Shown: piece after piece, positions 54,398 through 63,721 of the stretch | How positions within the stretch are numbered: position 1 is the first letter of the stretch | Layout of the letters: each line of letters begins with the position of its first letter | DNA from: Rhodocista pekingensis | GTDB lineage: Bacteria > Pseudomonadota > Alphaproteobacteria > Azospirillales > Azospirillaceae | NCBI RefSeq assembly: GCF_042665545.1 | Contig: NZ_JBHTCM010000010.1 | Span: forward strand, 1 to 64,000 | DNA length: 64,000 nt | Reading direction: 5' to 3' | Made by a program: the position numbers and the translations under genes | The notes under the pieces: generated by a model | What the model was told of the DNA's origin: nothing | What the model saw: the letters and a program-made list of their open reading frames with translations, nothing else | Databases searched by the model: none

Positions 54398-55141
54398 ATG
54401 ACCTACTGCCTCGGCATCAAGATCCGTGACGGGCTGATCGGCCTGTCCGACGGACGCATCACCAGCGGCACGCAGGTCTCGGCCGCGCGCAAGATCGTCA
54501 TGGTGGGCGACGGCGACCACCGCTTCTTCGTCATGACCTCGGGCCTGCGCAGCGTGCGCGACAAGACCCTGGCCTATCTGCGCCGCGACATGGCGCAGCC
54601 GGGCGCGCGGCCGCTGACGACGATGCTGGAGGCGGTGAGCGCCTTCACCGCCTGCCTGCGCGCCGTGGCGAAGGAGGACAAGGCCAGCCTGGAGGAGTCC
54701 AAGCTGGCCTTCAACCTGCACGCCATCGTGGGCGGCCGGCTGCGCGACGATGCCGAACCGACCATGTACCTGGTCTATCCCGAGGGGAACTGGATCGAGG
54801 TGGACGAGCGCACCCCCTATCTCAGCATCGGCGCCACCACCTACGGCAAGCCGATCCTGGACCGGGCGCTGCGCACCGACACGCCGATGGCGACGGCGCT
54901 GAAGATCGCCTACCTGTCCTTCGACAGCAGCCGCTTCAGCTCGGCCGACGTCGGCTATCCCGTCGATCTGGTCACCCTGCATGCCCGCGACCGGCGCTGG
55001 CGCGAGGCCCAGTTCGACTATGACGACCTGATCGAACAGCGGCACTGGTGGAACCGGCACATCACCGAGCTGGCCAAGGCCCTGCCGGACACGCCCTGGG
55101 TGGACCGGCTGCTGCCGGAGACGGCGACCGATCCGTCCTGA
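54398..55141 (+). CDS. Anbu-type proteasome-like peptidase (BPH)
   Basis: 247 residues of the Ntn-hydrolase fold, in the Anbu group of bacterial proteasome-like proteins. After removal of Met the N terminus is Thr1 (MTYCLGIKIRDGL). Asp17 follows in LSDGRITSG, and a Lys lies near residue 31 in ARKIVMVG. The middle strands resemble HslV/20S beta subunits, and length is normal for Anbu. The usual companions (a transglutaminase-like protein, an ATP-grasp protein and an alpha-E protein) are absent in this window. The target proteins are unknown. It is convergent with the lipoprotein gene, 15 bp apart. Confidence 0.85.
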   Translation: MTYCLGIKIRDGLIGLSDGRITSGTQVSAARKIVMVGDGDHRFFVMTSGLRSVRDKTLAYLRRDMAQPGARPLTTMLEAVSAFTACLRAVAKEDKASLEESKLAFNLHAIVGGRLRDDAEPTMYLVYPEGNWIEVDERTPYLSIGATTYGKPILDRALRTDTPMATALKIAYLSFDSSRFSSADVGYPVDLVTLHARDRRWREAQFDYDDLIEQRHWWNRHITELAKALPDTPWVDRLLPETATDPS

Positions 55142-55156
55142 CGATCCGGCCGACGG

Positions 55157-55753
55157 TCAGGACCGGACCAAGAGGCGGGGAACGACCCCGGGGCCGAAAC
55201 CCGCACCGGGACGGAAGCCCACATCGTCCGCCTGCCCCGGCCCGGCGGTGTAGGCGGCCAGGAAGTAGAAACCCCCGTGGCAACCGGTGGCGAACCAGCG
55301 CAGCCTGCTGGCGCTGAGATCCAGCCGGGACGCCTCCCCGCGGAAGGCCCCGCCGAGGGCGAGGCGCAGCACCACCGCCTGGAACTGCTCCGCCGTCAGG
55401 TCCAGCCGGTGGACGTGGCCCCGCCAGGCGGTAAAGGGATCGCCCGGCCCGATGGCAGCGACGCTGGGCACCGCCAGCTCCCGCGCCTCGAAGACCCCGC
55501 CCGCCTCGGGCAGTCCGGCCAGATCGAAGACCCGCACCGGCTCGCCCGGGCGGGCGCTGTTGAAGACCATGCGGTAACGGTCCGTCGTGCCGGCGCGGCA
55601 GTCCTGCCGCAGATCCTCGCCGTGCAGATAGCCGCCCCAGGTCAGCCCGGCGGGCGGCCGGGCCGGGGGCGGCGGGACGGGGGCGGTGCCGCATCCCGCC
55701 AGCGATGCGGCCAGCAGAACCGCCAGGGCCGCGAGTGTCGGGGACTGTCGCAT
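55157..55753 (-). CDS. Lipoprotein of unknown function
   Basis: 198 residues starting at ATG 55753. A lipoprotein signal with lipobox LAGC lies near residue 23 (ALAVLLAASLAGCG), followed by a Pro-rich linker. The mature part has no family that I recognise; it is beta-like with FRGEASRLDLSASRLRWFAT and GCHGGFYFLAAYTAG toward the end, including a single cysteine. A longer upstream frame is only a shadow. It is convergent with the Anbu gene. Confidence 0.7.
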   Translation of the reverse strand: MRQSPTLAALAVLLAASLAGCGTAPVPPPPARPPAGLTWGGYLHGEDLRQDCRAGTTDRYRMVFNSARPGEPVRVFDLAGLPEAGGVFEARELAVPSVAAIGPGDPFTAWRGHVHRLDLTAEQFQAVVLRLALGGAFRGEASRLDLSASRLRWFATGCHGGFYFLAAYTAGPGQADDVGFRPGAGFGPGVVPRLLVRS

Positions 55754-55966
55754 GGGGACAACATGGGAACGCCGGTCGCCGGCGGCGAGGTGCTTGTCAC
55801 AGGCCGGCAGCGGCCCGGGATGGTACATGCGGATGTCACAGCAGAGGGCGGAAATGTGACCGAAGTCGAAACCCCCTCTCAACGAATCTCTGGTAGACAC
55901 TGATTTGCTTCGCATTTACCCTGACTGCGAAGGTTGGGGGCGGCTTCGGCGAGGGGGCATTCCATC

Positions 55967-57280
55967 GTGACGACGACGAGCGTGAACCGACCGTTGGCGG
56001 CAACGGTCCGATTGGGACGGCTGTTCCTGCTGCTTCCCCTTCTGGCGGTCCTGCTCGCGGCGCCCGGCACGGCGCTGGCCAAGTACGCCTCCATCGTCAT
56101 CGATGCCGAGACCGGCGAGATCCTGCATGCGGCCAGCGCCGACACGCGGAACTTCCCCGCCTCGATGACGAAGATGATGACCCTCTACATGACCTTCGAC
56201 GCGCTCGACGCGCGCAAGCTGACGCTGGACCAGCGGCTGAAGGTGTCGTCGCGCGCCGCCGGCATGGCGCCATCGAAGCTGGGACTGAAGCCGGGCGAGA
56301 CCATCCGCACCGAGGACTGCATCCTGTCCCTGGTCACCAAGTCGGCCAACGACTGCGCCGTCGTGCTGGCCGAGGCGATCGGCGGCACGGAGACCGAATT
56401 CGCCCGCATGATGACGGACCGGGCGCGGGCGCTGGGCATGCGCCGCACCACCTTCCGCAACGCTTCCGGCCTGCCCAACGCCGGCCAGCTCTCCACCGCG
56501 CGGGACATGGCGCGGCTGGCGCAGGCCCTGATCCAGGACCATGCGAAGTACTATCCGTACTTCAGCACCCGCCAGTTCACCTACAAGGGCGTCACCCACG
56601 GCAACCATAACCGGCTGATGGCGCGCTACCGCGGCATGGACGGGCTGAAGACCGGCTTCATCCGCGCCTCGGGCTTCAATCTCGCGGCCTCGGCCGTGCG
56701 CGACGGGCGCCGCCTGATCGGTGTCGTCTTCGGCGGCGAGACGGCCGTCTGGCGCGACAACCACATGGCCGACCTGCTGGACAAGGCCTTCGAGGGCCGC
56801 GCGACGCCGATGCTGGTCGCCTCGGCCGAGCGGGTGCAGGCACCGGGCAAGGCGTCGCGCCGCACCACGGCCAGCCCCACCCCCGGCCGCAAGCCGGAAG
56901 AGAGCGGCTCGGTCGTCACCGCCGTGGCGAACGCGGCCGAAGCCGTGGCCCGCAGCGCCGGCGACCTGCAACTGGTCAGTTCCGCCATCGCCGCGCCGGC
57001 CGTCCCGACGGCGAAGAAGGCCCCCGGCGGCTGGGGCATCCAGGTCGGTGCCTTCAACGACCGCGGCACCAGCCAACGCGCCGTCGCCAACGCGACGCAG
57101 CGTGCCCCCGCCCTGCTGGACCGTGCCATCCCCCATGTGATGGAGGTCAGCACCGGCAAGGGCAGCCTGTACCGCGCCCGGCTGATGGGGCTGGACGAGA
57201 AAACGGCCCGCCGGGCCTGCGCCCAGCTTGCCAAGGCCGGCCAGGGCTGCCTGACCGTGCCGCCGCAGCAGGGCCTGTGA
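55967..57280 (+). CDS. D-alanyl-D-alanine carboxypeptidase with SPOR domain
   Basis: 437 residues of the PBP5/DacA-type S11 family, which trims the terminal D-Ala of peptidoglycan stem peptides. A signal sequence spans about 10-38. The active site is complete: S66-M-T-K69, S126-A-N128, and K228-T-G230. The family's C-terminal membrane anchor is absent. A Pro/Ser-rich linker leads to a C-terminal SPOR domain (about 349-430, WGIQVGAFNDRGTSQ), suggesting that it is drawn to septal peptidoglycan. The GTG start at 55967 follows GAGGGGG. Confidence 0.92.
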   Translation: MTTTSVNRPLAATVRLGRLFLLLPLLAVLLAAPGTALAKYASIVIDAETGEILHAASADTRNFPASMTKMMTLYMTFDALDARKLTLDQRLKVSSRAAGMAPSKLGLKPGETIRTEDCILSLVTKSANDCAVVLAEAIGGTETEFARMMTDRARALGMRRTTFRNASGLPNAGQLSTARDMARLAQALIQDHAKYYPYFSTRQFTYKGVTHGNHNRLMARYRGMDGLKTGFIRASGFNLAASAVRDGRRLIGVVFGGETAVWRDNHMADLLDKAFEGRATPMLVASAERVQAPGKASRRTTASPTPGRKPEESGSVVTAVANAAEAVARSAGDLQLVSSAIAAPAVPTAKKAPGGWGIQVGAFNDRGTSQRAVANATQRAPALLDRAIPHVMEVSTGKGSLYRARLMGLDEKTARRACAQLAKAGQGCLTVPPQQGL

Positions 57281-57317
57281 GGCCCGGCGGCATCACCGGA
57301 CCCGTTCCGCCGGCCCG

Positions 57318-58289
57318 ATGAAGCCGTCGATGAACCCGACCCGACCCGCGGGGGATGCCCGCTCCGTCGCCGGTTCCGCCCCACCCGCCGTCCACTATGC
57401 CGACATGGCGGTCGCCGCCGGGGACCGCTTCTGGCGCTATCCGGTGGGCCTGCTGCTGGCCGTGATCTGGCTGCTGGCGACGACGGCGGTGCTGCTGCTG
57501 CTGCTCGACCCGGCCCTGCACCGGCTGGCGGAGAGCATGACGCCCGGCGTCGCGGCCACCCTGGTGGGCGATCTCACCAGCGTGCTGCCGCTGCTGCTGA
57601 GTCTGGGCACGCTGGTGCCCTTCCTGGCGGTCGTGCTGCCCTGGCTGCACCGGCGCCCCTTCCGGGACCTGATCGCGCCCGGCCCCCGGCGCGGCATCGA
57701 CTGGGGCATGCTGGGCCGCTCCGCCCTGCTCTGGGTCGGGCTGGCCATCGTCGATGCGCTGGTCCGGATGCCGCTGGAGGCGGCGTTGGGCACCCCCGAC
57801 ACGCTGCTGCCGACCGGGATCGCGCCGCTGCGGCTGGCGCTCTACGCGGCCGTGCTGCTGCCCGTGATCCTCTTGCAGGTCGCGGCGGAGGAGCTGCTGT
57901 TCCGCGGCTACCTGTTCCAGGGAACGCGGCTGTTGCTGCTGCGCCCCCTCTGGGCGGCGGTGCCGCCGGCCCTGCTGTTCGCCCTGGGACATCTGGGAGC
58001 GGATGCCCAGCATGGCATGCTGGCCTATCCGCTGTTCGTCCTGCTGGGGCTGTTCCTGGCGGCGGTGACGGTGGCGGCCGACCGGATCGAAGCCGCGGTC
58101 GGCATCCATTTCGCCCAGAACACGATGGCGATCCTGCTGGTCGGCAGCATCGCGCCGGACAAGCCGGCGCTGGCGCAGACGGCGGACCTGACGATCGGCT
58201 GGCCCGATCTGCTGTCGCTGGCCGTCGTCATGGCCGCCTATTTCTTCATCGGCTTCCGGCTGGGCTGGGTGCGCAGGACGGGGGCGTAG
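57318..58289 (+). CDS. CPBP-family intramembrane metalloprotease
   Basis: 323 residues with about eight membrane segments. The ABI/CAAX-type core carries the glutamate pair in QVAAEELLFRGYLFQGTR (near 191), and candidate histidine ligands in FALGHLGADAQHG and IHFAQNT. Members process prenylated or membrane-bound peptides, or protect against bacteriocins. No partner is evident. It lies 37 bp after the carboxypeptidase gene and may be cotranscribed. Confidence 0.88.
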   Translation: MKPSMNPTRPAGDARSVAGSAPPAVHYADMAVAAGDRFWRYPVGLLLAVIWLLATTAVLLLLLDPALHRLAESMTPGVAATLVGDLTSVLPLLLSLGTLVPFLAVVLPWLHRRPFRDLIAPGPRRGIDWGMLGRSALLWVGLAIVDALVRMPLEAALGTPDTLLPTGIAPLRLALYAAVLLPVILLQVAAEELLFRGYLFQGTRLLLLRPLWAAVPPALLFALGHLGADAQHGMLAYPLFVLLGLFLAAVTVAADRIEAAVGIHFAQNTMAILLVGSIAPDKPALAQTADLTIGWPDLLSLAVVMAAYFFIGFRLGWVRRTGA

Positions 58290-58326
58290 CGCCCCCGGCC
58301 CTCTCCCGCGGCCCCCCGGAAAGCAG

Positions 58327-58355
58327 ACGGGGCGCCCCTTGCGGCGGCGCCCCGT
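58327..58355. terminator. Bidirectional hairpin between convergent genes
   Basis: A 10-bp perfect stem (ACGGGGCGCC and complement) with a 9-nt loop and no long T-run, placed between the CPBP stop and the phosphomannomutase stop. Confidence 0.55.
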
Positions 58356-58387
58356 TCCAGAACGTCACCCGGCCGGGTGCGGAGGGG

Positions 58388-59770
58388 TCAGAACCCCTCC
58401 GGCGCCGCGATGCCGCTGAGCTTGAGCTGCTCCCGGATCGACGCCTTCAGCCGCTCCAGCCCCTCGGCGCTGTACGCCTCGGCGCGGGCGACCAGCACGT
58501 CCTGGGTGTTGGAGGCGCGCAGCAGCCACCAACCGTCCGGCGTCGTCACGCGCACGCCGTCGATGTCGTTGACCTGGGCGCCGGAGGCGCGCACCCGCTC
58601 CTGGATCTCGCGGACGGAGGCGAACTTGCGCTCCTCATCCACCTGGAAGCGGACCTCCGGCGTGTTCAGCACCGGCGGCAGCCGGTCGCGCAGGGCCGAG
58701 AGCGGACCCGTGCGGCTGACCAGCCCGATCAGGCGGACGGCGCAGTAGAGCGCGTCGTCGAAGCCGTAGTACTTGTCCGCGAAGAAGATGTGGCCGGACA
58801 TCTCGCCCGCCAGCGGGCTGCCCGTCTCGGCCATCTTCGCCTTCAGCAGCGAGTGGCCGGTCTTCCACATCAACGGATGGCCGCCCAGGCGGGCGATCTC
58901 GTCGAACAGCGTCTGGCTGGCCTTGACGTCGGCGATGATGGTGGCGCCGGGATGCGTCTTCAGCACGTCGGCGGCATAGATGGCGATGAGCTGGTCGCCC
59001 CAGACGATGCGGCCCTTCTCGTCGATGGCGCCGATGCGGTCGCCGTCGCCGTCGAAGGCGATGCCGATCGCCGCCTTCTCGGCGTGCAGGCGCTCGATGA
59101 TGTCTTCCAGGTTCTCCGGCACCGTCGGGTCCGGATGGTGGTTCGGGAAGGTGCCGTCGATGTCGTCGTAGAGGGTGACGTGCTCGCCCGGCAGCTTCTT
59201 CACCAGCCGGCGCAGGATGTCGCCGGTGGCGCCGTTGCCGGCGTCCCAGACGATCTTGAGCGGCGTCGTGCCGTCATAGTCCTGGACCAGCCGGTCCACA
59301 TAGACATCGCGGATGTCCACCGTCTCGGCGCTGCCCTCGCCGGTCACGAAGTCACCGGCGGCGGCGACCTTGCCGATCTCCAGGATCGTCTCGCCGAAGA
59401 CCGGGGCCTTGCCCAGCATCATCTTGAAGCCGTTGTAGTCCGGCGGGTTGTGCGAGCCGGTGATCATGATGCCGGCGTCGGCCGGCAGGTGCCGGGTGGC
59501 GAAGTAGAGCATCGGCGTCGGGCCGAGGCCGATGCGGACGACGTGCAGACCGGTGGAGGTCAGCCCTTCGACCAGAGCCGCTTCCAGCCCCGGCGAGGAG
59601 AGGCGCCCGTCATAGCCGACGGCGATGCGCTTGCCGCCGCTGCGGACGACCATGCTGCCGAAGGCGCGGCCGATGGCGCGGGCATCGTCGGGCCCGAGGG
59701 TTTTGCCGATGACCCCGCGGATGTCGTATTCGCGCAGGACGGTGGGATGGAACTGATAGGCAAGACTCAT
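58388..59770 (-). CDS. Phosphomannomutase/phosphoglucomutase
   Basis: 460 residues of the alpha-D-phosphohexomutase family, four domains. The phosphoserine loop is ITGSHNPPDYNGFK (Ser near 104-106), the metal loop DGDGDRIGAIDEKG and the sugar-binding loop GEMSGHIFF. It converts mannose-6-P or glucose-6-P to the 1-phosphates, supplying GDP-mannose and UDP-glucose routes. The start MSLAYQFHPTVLREYDIRG is typical. It follows ugd by 17 bp, so the order galU-ugd-mutase forms a sugar-nucleotide operon. Confidence 0.93.
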   Translation of the reverse strand: MSLAYQFHPTVLREYDIRGVIGKTLGPDDARAIGRAFGSMVVRSGGKRIAVGYDGRLSSPGLEAALVEGLTSTGLHVVRIGLGPTPMLYFATRHLPADAGIMITGSHNPPDYNGFKMMLGKAPVFGETILEIGKVAAAGDFVTGEGSAETVDIRDVYVDRLVQDYDGTTPLKIVWDAGNGATGDILRRLVKKLPGEHVTLYDDIDGTFPNHHPDPTVPENLEDIIERLHAEKAAIGIAFDGDGDRIGAIDEKGRIVWGDQLIAIYAADVLKTHPGATIIADVKASQTLFDEIARLGGHPLMWKTGHSLLKAKMAETGSPLAGEMSGHIFFADKYYGFDDALYCAVRLIGLVSRTGPLSALRDRLPPVLNTPEVRFQVDEERKFASVREIQERVRASGAQVNDIDGVRVTTPDGWWLLRASNTQDVLVARAEAYSAEGLERLKASIREQLKLSGIAAPEGF

Positions 59771-59787
59771 GTCGGCACCTGTTCAGA

Positions 59788-61131
59788 TCACGCCTGCTCG
59801 CGGGCGGGCTTCTTGAGAAGGGAGGGACGGCCGATGGAATGGTAGTCGAAACCGGCCATTTCCATGTCCTCGGCCGTGTAGACGTTGCGCAGATCGACCA
59901 CCACGGGCGCCTTCATCACCTCGCGCACGCGGCGCAGGTCGAGCGCGCGGAACTCGTTCCATTCGGTGATGATGACGGCGCAGTCCGCCCCGTCCAGGGC
60001 GGCGTAGGCGTCCGGGCACCAGACCACGTCGGGCAGCATCCGCGCCGCCTCATGCATGCCGGCGGGATCGAAGGCATGGACCGCGGCCCCGGCGGCCTGC
60101 AAGGCCGGGATGATGTCCAGCGAGGGCGCGTCGCGCATGTCGTCGGTGTTGGGCTTGAAGGTCACGCCCAGCACGCCGATCCGCCGCCCCTCGACGGAGC
60201 CGCCGCAGGCGGCGATGACGCGGTCTGCCATGGCCTTCTTGCGCCGGTCGTTGACATCCACCACCGTCTCGACGATGCGCAGGGGCGACCCGGCATCGGC
60301 GGCGGTGCGGACCAGGGCCAGCGTGTCCTTGGGGAAGCAGGAGCCGCCGTAGCCGGGGCCGGGGTGCAGGAACTTCCTGCCGATGCGGCCGTCCAGCCCG
60401 ATGCCCTTGGCGACATCGTGGACATCCGCGCCGACGCGCTCACAGAGGTCGGCGATCTCGTTGATGAAGGTGATCTTGGTGGCGAGGAAGGTGTTCGCCG
60501 CGTACTTGATCAGCTCCGCCGTCTCCAGGCTGGTCATGACGATCGGCGTCTCGATCAGGTAGAGCGGCCGGTAGAGCCCGCGCATCACCGCCCGCGCCCG
60601 GTCGCTGTCGGTACCGATCACCACCCGGTCGGGGCGCAGGAAGTCGCCGATGGCGGAACCTTCGCGCAGGAACTCGGGGTTGGAGCAGACGTCGAAGTCC
60701 GCCTCCGGCCGGGTGCGGCGGACGATCCGCGCCACCTCCCGCCCGGTGCCGACGGGCACGGTCGATTTCGTGACGATGACGGTGTAGCTGTCCGGGTCCA
60801 GCGCGCGGGCGATCTCCTCCGCCGCGGCATAGACATAGGACAGGTCGGCATGGCCGTCGCCGCGGCGCGAGGGGGTGCCGACGGCGATGAACACGGCATC
60901 CGCGCCGCGCACGCCCTCGGCGAGGTCGGTGGTGAAGGAGAGCCGGCCGGCCCTGGCGTTCTTCGCCACCAGATCGTCGAGCCCGGGCTCGTAGATCGGG
61001 ATCTCGCCGCGCTTCAGGCGCTCGATCTTGGACTGGTCCTTGTCGACGCAGACGGTATCGACGCCGAACTCCGAGAAACACGCGCCGGAGACGAGGCCGA
61101 CATAGCCCGTCCCGATCATGGCAATGCGCAT
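59788..61131 (-). CDS. ugd: UDP-glucose 6-dehydrogenase
   Basis: 447 residues. Ugd oxidises UDP-glucose twice with NAD+ to UDP-glucuronate. Seen are the NAD fold start MRIAMIGTGYVGLVSGACFSE, the catalytic cysteine loop GPGYGGSCFPKDT near 260, and the C-terminal UDP-binding part ITEWNEFRALDL. The product is a donor for acidic exopolysaccharides or LPS. It lies between galU and the mutase gene in the same direction. Confidence 0.97.
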   Translation of the reverse strand: MRIAMIGTGYVGLVSGACFSEFGVDTVCVDKDQSKIERLKRGEIPIYEPGLDDLVAKNARAGRLSFTTDLAEGVRGADAVFIAVGTPSRRGDGHADLSYVYAAAEEIARALDPDSYTVIVTKSTVPVGTGREVARIVRRTRPEADFDVCSNPEFLREGSAIGDFLRPDRVVIGTDSDRARAVMRGLYRPLYLIETPIVMTSLETAELIKYAANTFLATKITFINEIADLCERVGADVHDVAKGIGLDGRIGRKFLHPGPGYGGSCFPKDTLALVRTAADAGSPLRIVETVVDVNDRRKKAMADRVIAACGGSVEGRRIGVLGVTFKPNTDDMRDAPSLDIIPALQAAGAAVHAFDPAGMHEAARMLPDVVWCPDAYAALDGADCAVIITEWNEFRALDLRRVREVMKAPVVVDLRNVYTAEDMEMAGFDYHSIGRPSLLKKPAREQA

Positions 61132-61202
61132 GGGGACTCCTTATCGCCTGAACCCGGACCGGACGCTCCGGCCCCGGTCCGGGGCCGGGGCGACGGGACC
61201 CG

Positions 61203-62075
61203 TCACAGCATCTCCTTCAGGGCGGCGCGGACCTTCGCGGCCATGTCCGGCCGCTCCAGCGCATAGGCCACGTTGGCGAGCACGAAGCCCAGCTTGTCGC
61301 CGCAGTCGAAGCGCCGGCCCTCGAAGCGGAAGCCGTGGAAGGGCTGGCGGCCGATCAGCCGGGCCATCGCGTCGGTGAGCTGGATCTCCCCGCCCGCGCC
61401 CTTCTCGAAGCGCGACAGGTGGTCGAAGATCTCCGGCTGGAGGATGTAGCGCCCCTGGATCGAGAGGTTGGACGGCGCCACCGACGGGTCCGGCTTCTCC
61501 ACGAGGCCCTTCACCTTGATGGTGCGGCCCGAGGCGTCGCCGTCCACGTCCAGGATGCCGTACTTGTTCGTCTGCTCGCGCGGGACCTCGAAGACGGACA
61601 GCAGGTTGCCGCCGACCTCCCGGTAGGCGTCCATCATCTGCACGAGGCAGGGACGCTCCCCCAGCACCTGCTCGTCGGGCAGCAGCACGGCGAACGGCTC
61701 GTTGCCGATGAACTCGCGCGCGCACCAGACGGCGTGGCCCAGGCCCAGCGGCTGCGCCTGACGCACGTAGGACAGGTTGCCGGACTCGATCTGGATGTCC
61801 TCGACGATCTTCAGCAGGTCGGTCTTGCCCCGGCTGCGCAGCGTCTCGTTCAGCTCGAAGTTGAGGTCGAAATGGTCCTCCAGCGGGCTCTTGCCGCGGC
61901 TGGTGACGAAGCAGAACATCTCGATCCCGGCCGCCTTCGCCTCGTCCACCGCATGCTGGATCAGAGGCTTGTCCGCGAGCGGCAGCATCTCCTTGGGGAT
62001 GGCCTTGGTCGCGGGAAGGAAGCGGGTCCCGAGGCCCGCGACCGGGAAGACGGCCTTGCGCACAGGTCTGGACAT
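61203..62075 (-). CDS. galU: UTP-glucose-1-phosphate uridylyltransferase
   Basis: 290 residues. GalU makes UDP-glucose from UTP and glucose-1-P. The nucleotide-binding start AVFPVAGLGTRFLPATKAIPKEM and the LPDEQVLGERPCL region are typical, as is GLVEKPDPSVAPSNLSIQGRY-like segment near 195. The ATG at 62075 starts MSRPVRKAVFP; the upstream frame is not used. It leads the galU-ugd-mutase operon and supplies the ugd substrate. Confidence 0.97.
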   Translation of the reverse strand: MSRPVRKAVFPVAGLGTRFLPATKAIPKEMLPLADKPLIQHAVDEAKAAGIEMFCFVTSRGKSPLEDHFDLNFELNETLRSRGKTDLLKIVEDIQIESGNLSYVRQAQPLGLGHAVWCAREFIGNEPFAVLLPDEQVLGERPCLVQMMDAYREVGGNLLSVFEVPREQTNKYGILDVDGDASGRTIKVKGLVEKPDPSVAPSNLSIQGRYILQPEIFDHLSRFEKGAGGEIQLTDAMARLIGRQPFHGFRFEGRRFDCGDKLGFVLANVAYALERPDMAAKVRAALKEML

Positions 62076-62223
62076 CACGATCCCTGGTATTTCCGTGGCG
62101 GAAACATGAGGTTGGGGAACTCGCAGAGCGGGGCACGGGCGGACCGTCCGGCCGCCCTTCTTGTGCCACAGCCCTAAACACACTGGCAACTGAGCCGGAT
62201 CGCGGGAGGATCGGAACGGAAGT

Positions 62224-62994
62224 CTAGGAACCGGCCCGCGCCCTGCCCAGAAGGATGTCCTTCGCCTGGTTGATCTTGGCAGCGATGTAGGTGGAGCCCC
62301 CCTGGTCGGGGTGGTTCTTCAGCATGAGGCGGCGGTGCGCCTCCTTCACGGCGGCCTCGTCCGCCCCCGGCTCCAGCCCCAGGATCTGCCACGCCTCGGC
62401 CCGCGTCATGCCGCCGGAGCCGCCGCGGGCAGCGCCCGCGCCCCCCTGCCCTGCGCCCCCCTGCCCTGCACCGGCCGCGTCCTCCCCGGCCGACTCCGCC
62501 CCGTCTGTGTCGCCGCGCCAGTCCGGATGGGCGCGGTCCAGATAGGCTTCCAGCAGCGGCACGGACGGGGGATCGAGGGTGCGCAGCTCCTCCAGCAGGT
62601 CCGACAGCTCGGCCTGCGACATCTGCGACAGGGTGCGCCCGGCGGCGGCGCCCGCCCGGACCTCCCCGTCCATCTGCCCGCTGTCATGGTCGAGCCACAT
62701 GCGCAGCGCGGCGGTCTCGATCGTGCTGGACTGGCCCGGCGTCGGCCCCAGCGCGGCCTTCGCCCGTGCCAGCAGAGTCCGCCAGCGCAGGAAGAAGGGC
62801 AGGAGCAGCGGCAGGGCGTAGAGCACCTGGACGATGCGGCCGCTGACCAGCAGCAGCACGACGACCACGACACCCACCGCCACGGCCGCCCAGCGCAACG
62901 CCACGGCGAGCCGGTGCGGGTCGGCCGTGGCGAGGCCGCGGACCAGGAGATAGAGGCCGAGGAGAAGGCCGGTGCCGAGCAGAAGATACGCCAT
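62224..62994 (-). CDS. Membrane-anchored J-domain protein
   Basis: 256 residues. Two N-terminal membrane segments (about 2-20 and 31-52) are followed by a helical domain and an Ala/Gly/Gln-rich linker. The C-terminal J-domain (about 197-250) has the HPD motif (LKNHPDQGG) and the preceding EAWQILGLEPGADEAAVKEAH. The layout, membrane first and J-domain last, resembles mitochondrial Pam18/Tim14 and bacterial DjlA-like chaperone recruiters. It is coupled to the VWA gene (1-bp gap). The DnaK target is unknown. Confidence 0.85.
   Translation of the reverse strand: MAYLLLGTGLLLGLYLLVRGLATADPHRLAVALRWAAVAVGVVVVVLLLVSGRIVQVLYALPLLLPFFLRWRTLLARAKAALGPTPGQSSTIETAALRMWLDHDSGQMDGEVRAGAAAGRTLSQMSQAELSDLLEELRTLDPPSVPLLEAYLDRAHPDWRGDTDGAESAGEDAAGAGQGGAGQGGAGAARGGSGGMTRAEAWQILGLEPGADEAAVKEAHRRLMLKNHPDQGGSTYIAAKINQAKDILLGRARAGS
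62438..62467. repeat. Tandem 15-bp repeat, two copies
   Basis: GCGCCCCCCTGCCCT occurs twice (plus strand) and encodes the AGQGG repeats in the linker before the J-domain. Confidence 0.75.
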
Positions 62995-62995
62995 C

Positions 62996-63721
62996 TCAAT
63001 CCTTGCCGAGCTGGTGCGTCAGCCGCAGCACGGACTCCGAGCGGCCGCGGCTCCAGTCCCGCAGCGCGGGGCGGCCACCGGCGGCGAACACCGCGACCGC
63101 CTGGAGCAGGTCCTTGAGCTGCTGCGCGCTGCCCGCGTCGAACGGGCACCAGGCCCCGCCCGAAAGCCGGGCGATCTGCTGGAAGACGCTGCGGGCGGCG
63201 ATGTCCCCGCCCTCCTGGAACATGAAGACCGGCACCCCGAGCAGCCCCAGCTCCCCCGCCCGGTGGCAGAGCCCGTCGGGGTCCTCCTCGCAGACGTCGC
63301 CGACGAAGACCAGGGCCGCCACCTTCTCCGCCTGGGTCTGCCGGAGCGCATGGGACAGGACCTTGCCGATCTGGGTCTGGCCGCCCTGGCAGGTGACGGC
63401 GGTCATCCGCCGCAGCATCTCCGGCGCCTCGGTCACCCAGGGGCCGGCCTTGCACTCCCCGAAGCCGCGATAGAAGACGAGCTGCACCGCCAGCCCGCCC
63501 AGCCCGGCGGCGGCACCGAACATCTCCGCCTGGATGTGCATGGCGCGATCCCAGGTCCGCTGCCGGCTGGCGGTGGCGTCCAGGGCGAAGACCAGCCGGC
63601 CCCGCCGGCCCGGCGCCGGCCGCGGCGAGAGCGTCGCCACCTTGCGCAGGAAGGCGTCGACCTGCCTCCGGGTGTCGGTCCCGGCATCCTCCGTCCCGGT
63701 CGGCAACGTGCGGTCCGCCAT
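62996..63721 (-). CDS. VWA-domain protein
   Basis: 241 residues from ATG 63721. A von Willebrand A fold covers most of it. The MIDAS-type motif is partial: LVFALDATASRQRTWD has D-x-T-x-S in place of D-x-S-x-S, and later acidic or Thr residues are in GGQTQIGKVL and VFVGDVCEEDPDGLC. The protein has no signal peptide. It is directly followed by the membrane J-domain gene, and this pair recurs in alphaproteobacteria as far as I recall. Its function is unknown; metal-dependent protein binding is the usual VWA role. Confidence 0.82.
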   Translation of the reverse strand: MADRTLPTGTEDAGTDTRRQVDAFLRKVATLSPRPAPGRRGRLVFALDATASRQRTWDRAMHIQAEMFGAAAGLGGLAVQLVFYRGFGECKAGPWVTEAPEMLRRMTAVTCQGGQTQIGKVLSHALRQTQAEKVAALVFVGDVCEEDPDGLCHRAGELGLLGVPVFMFQEGGDIAARSVFQQIARLSGGAWCPFDAGSAQQLKDLLQAVAVFAAGGRPALRDWSRGRSESVLRLTHQLGKD

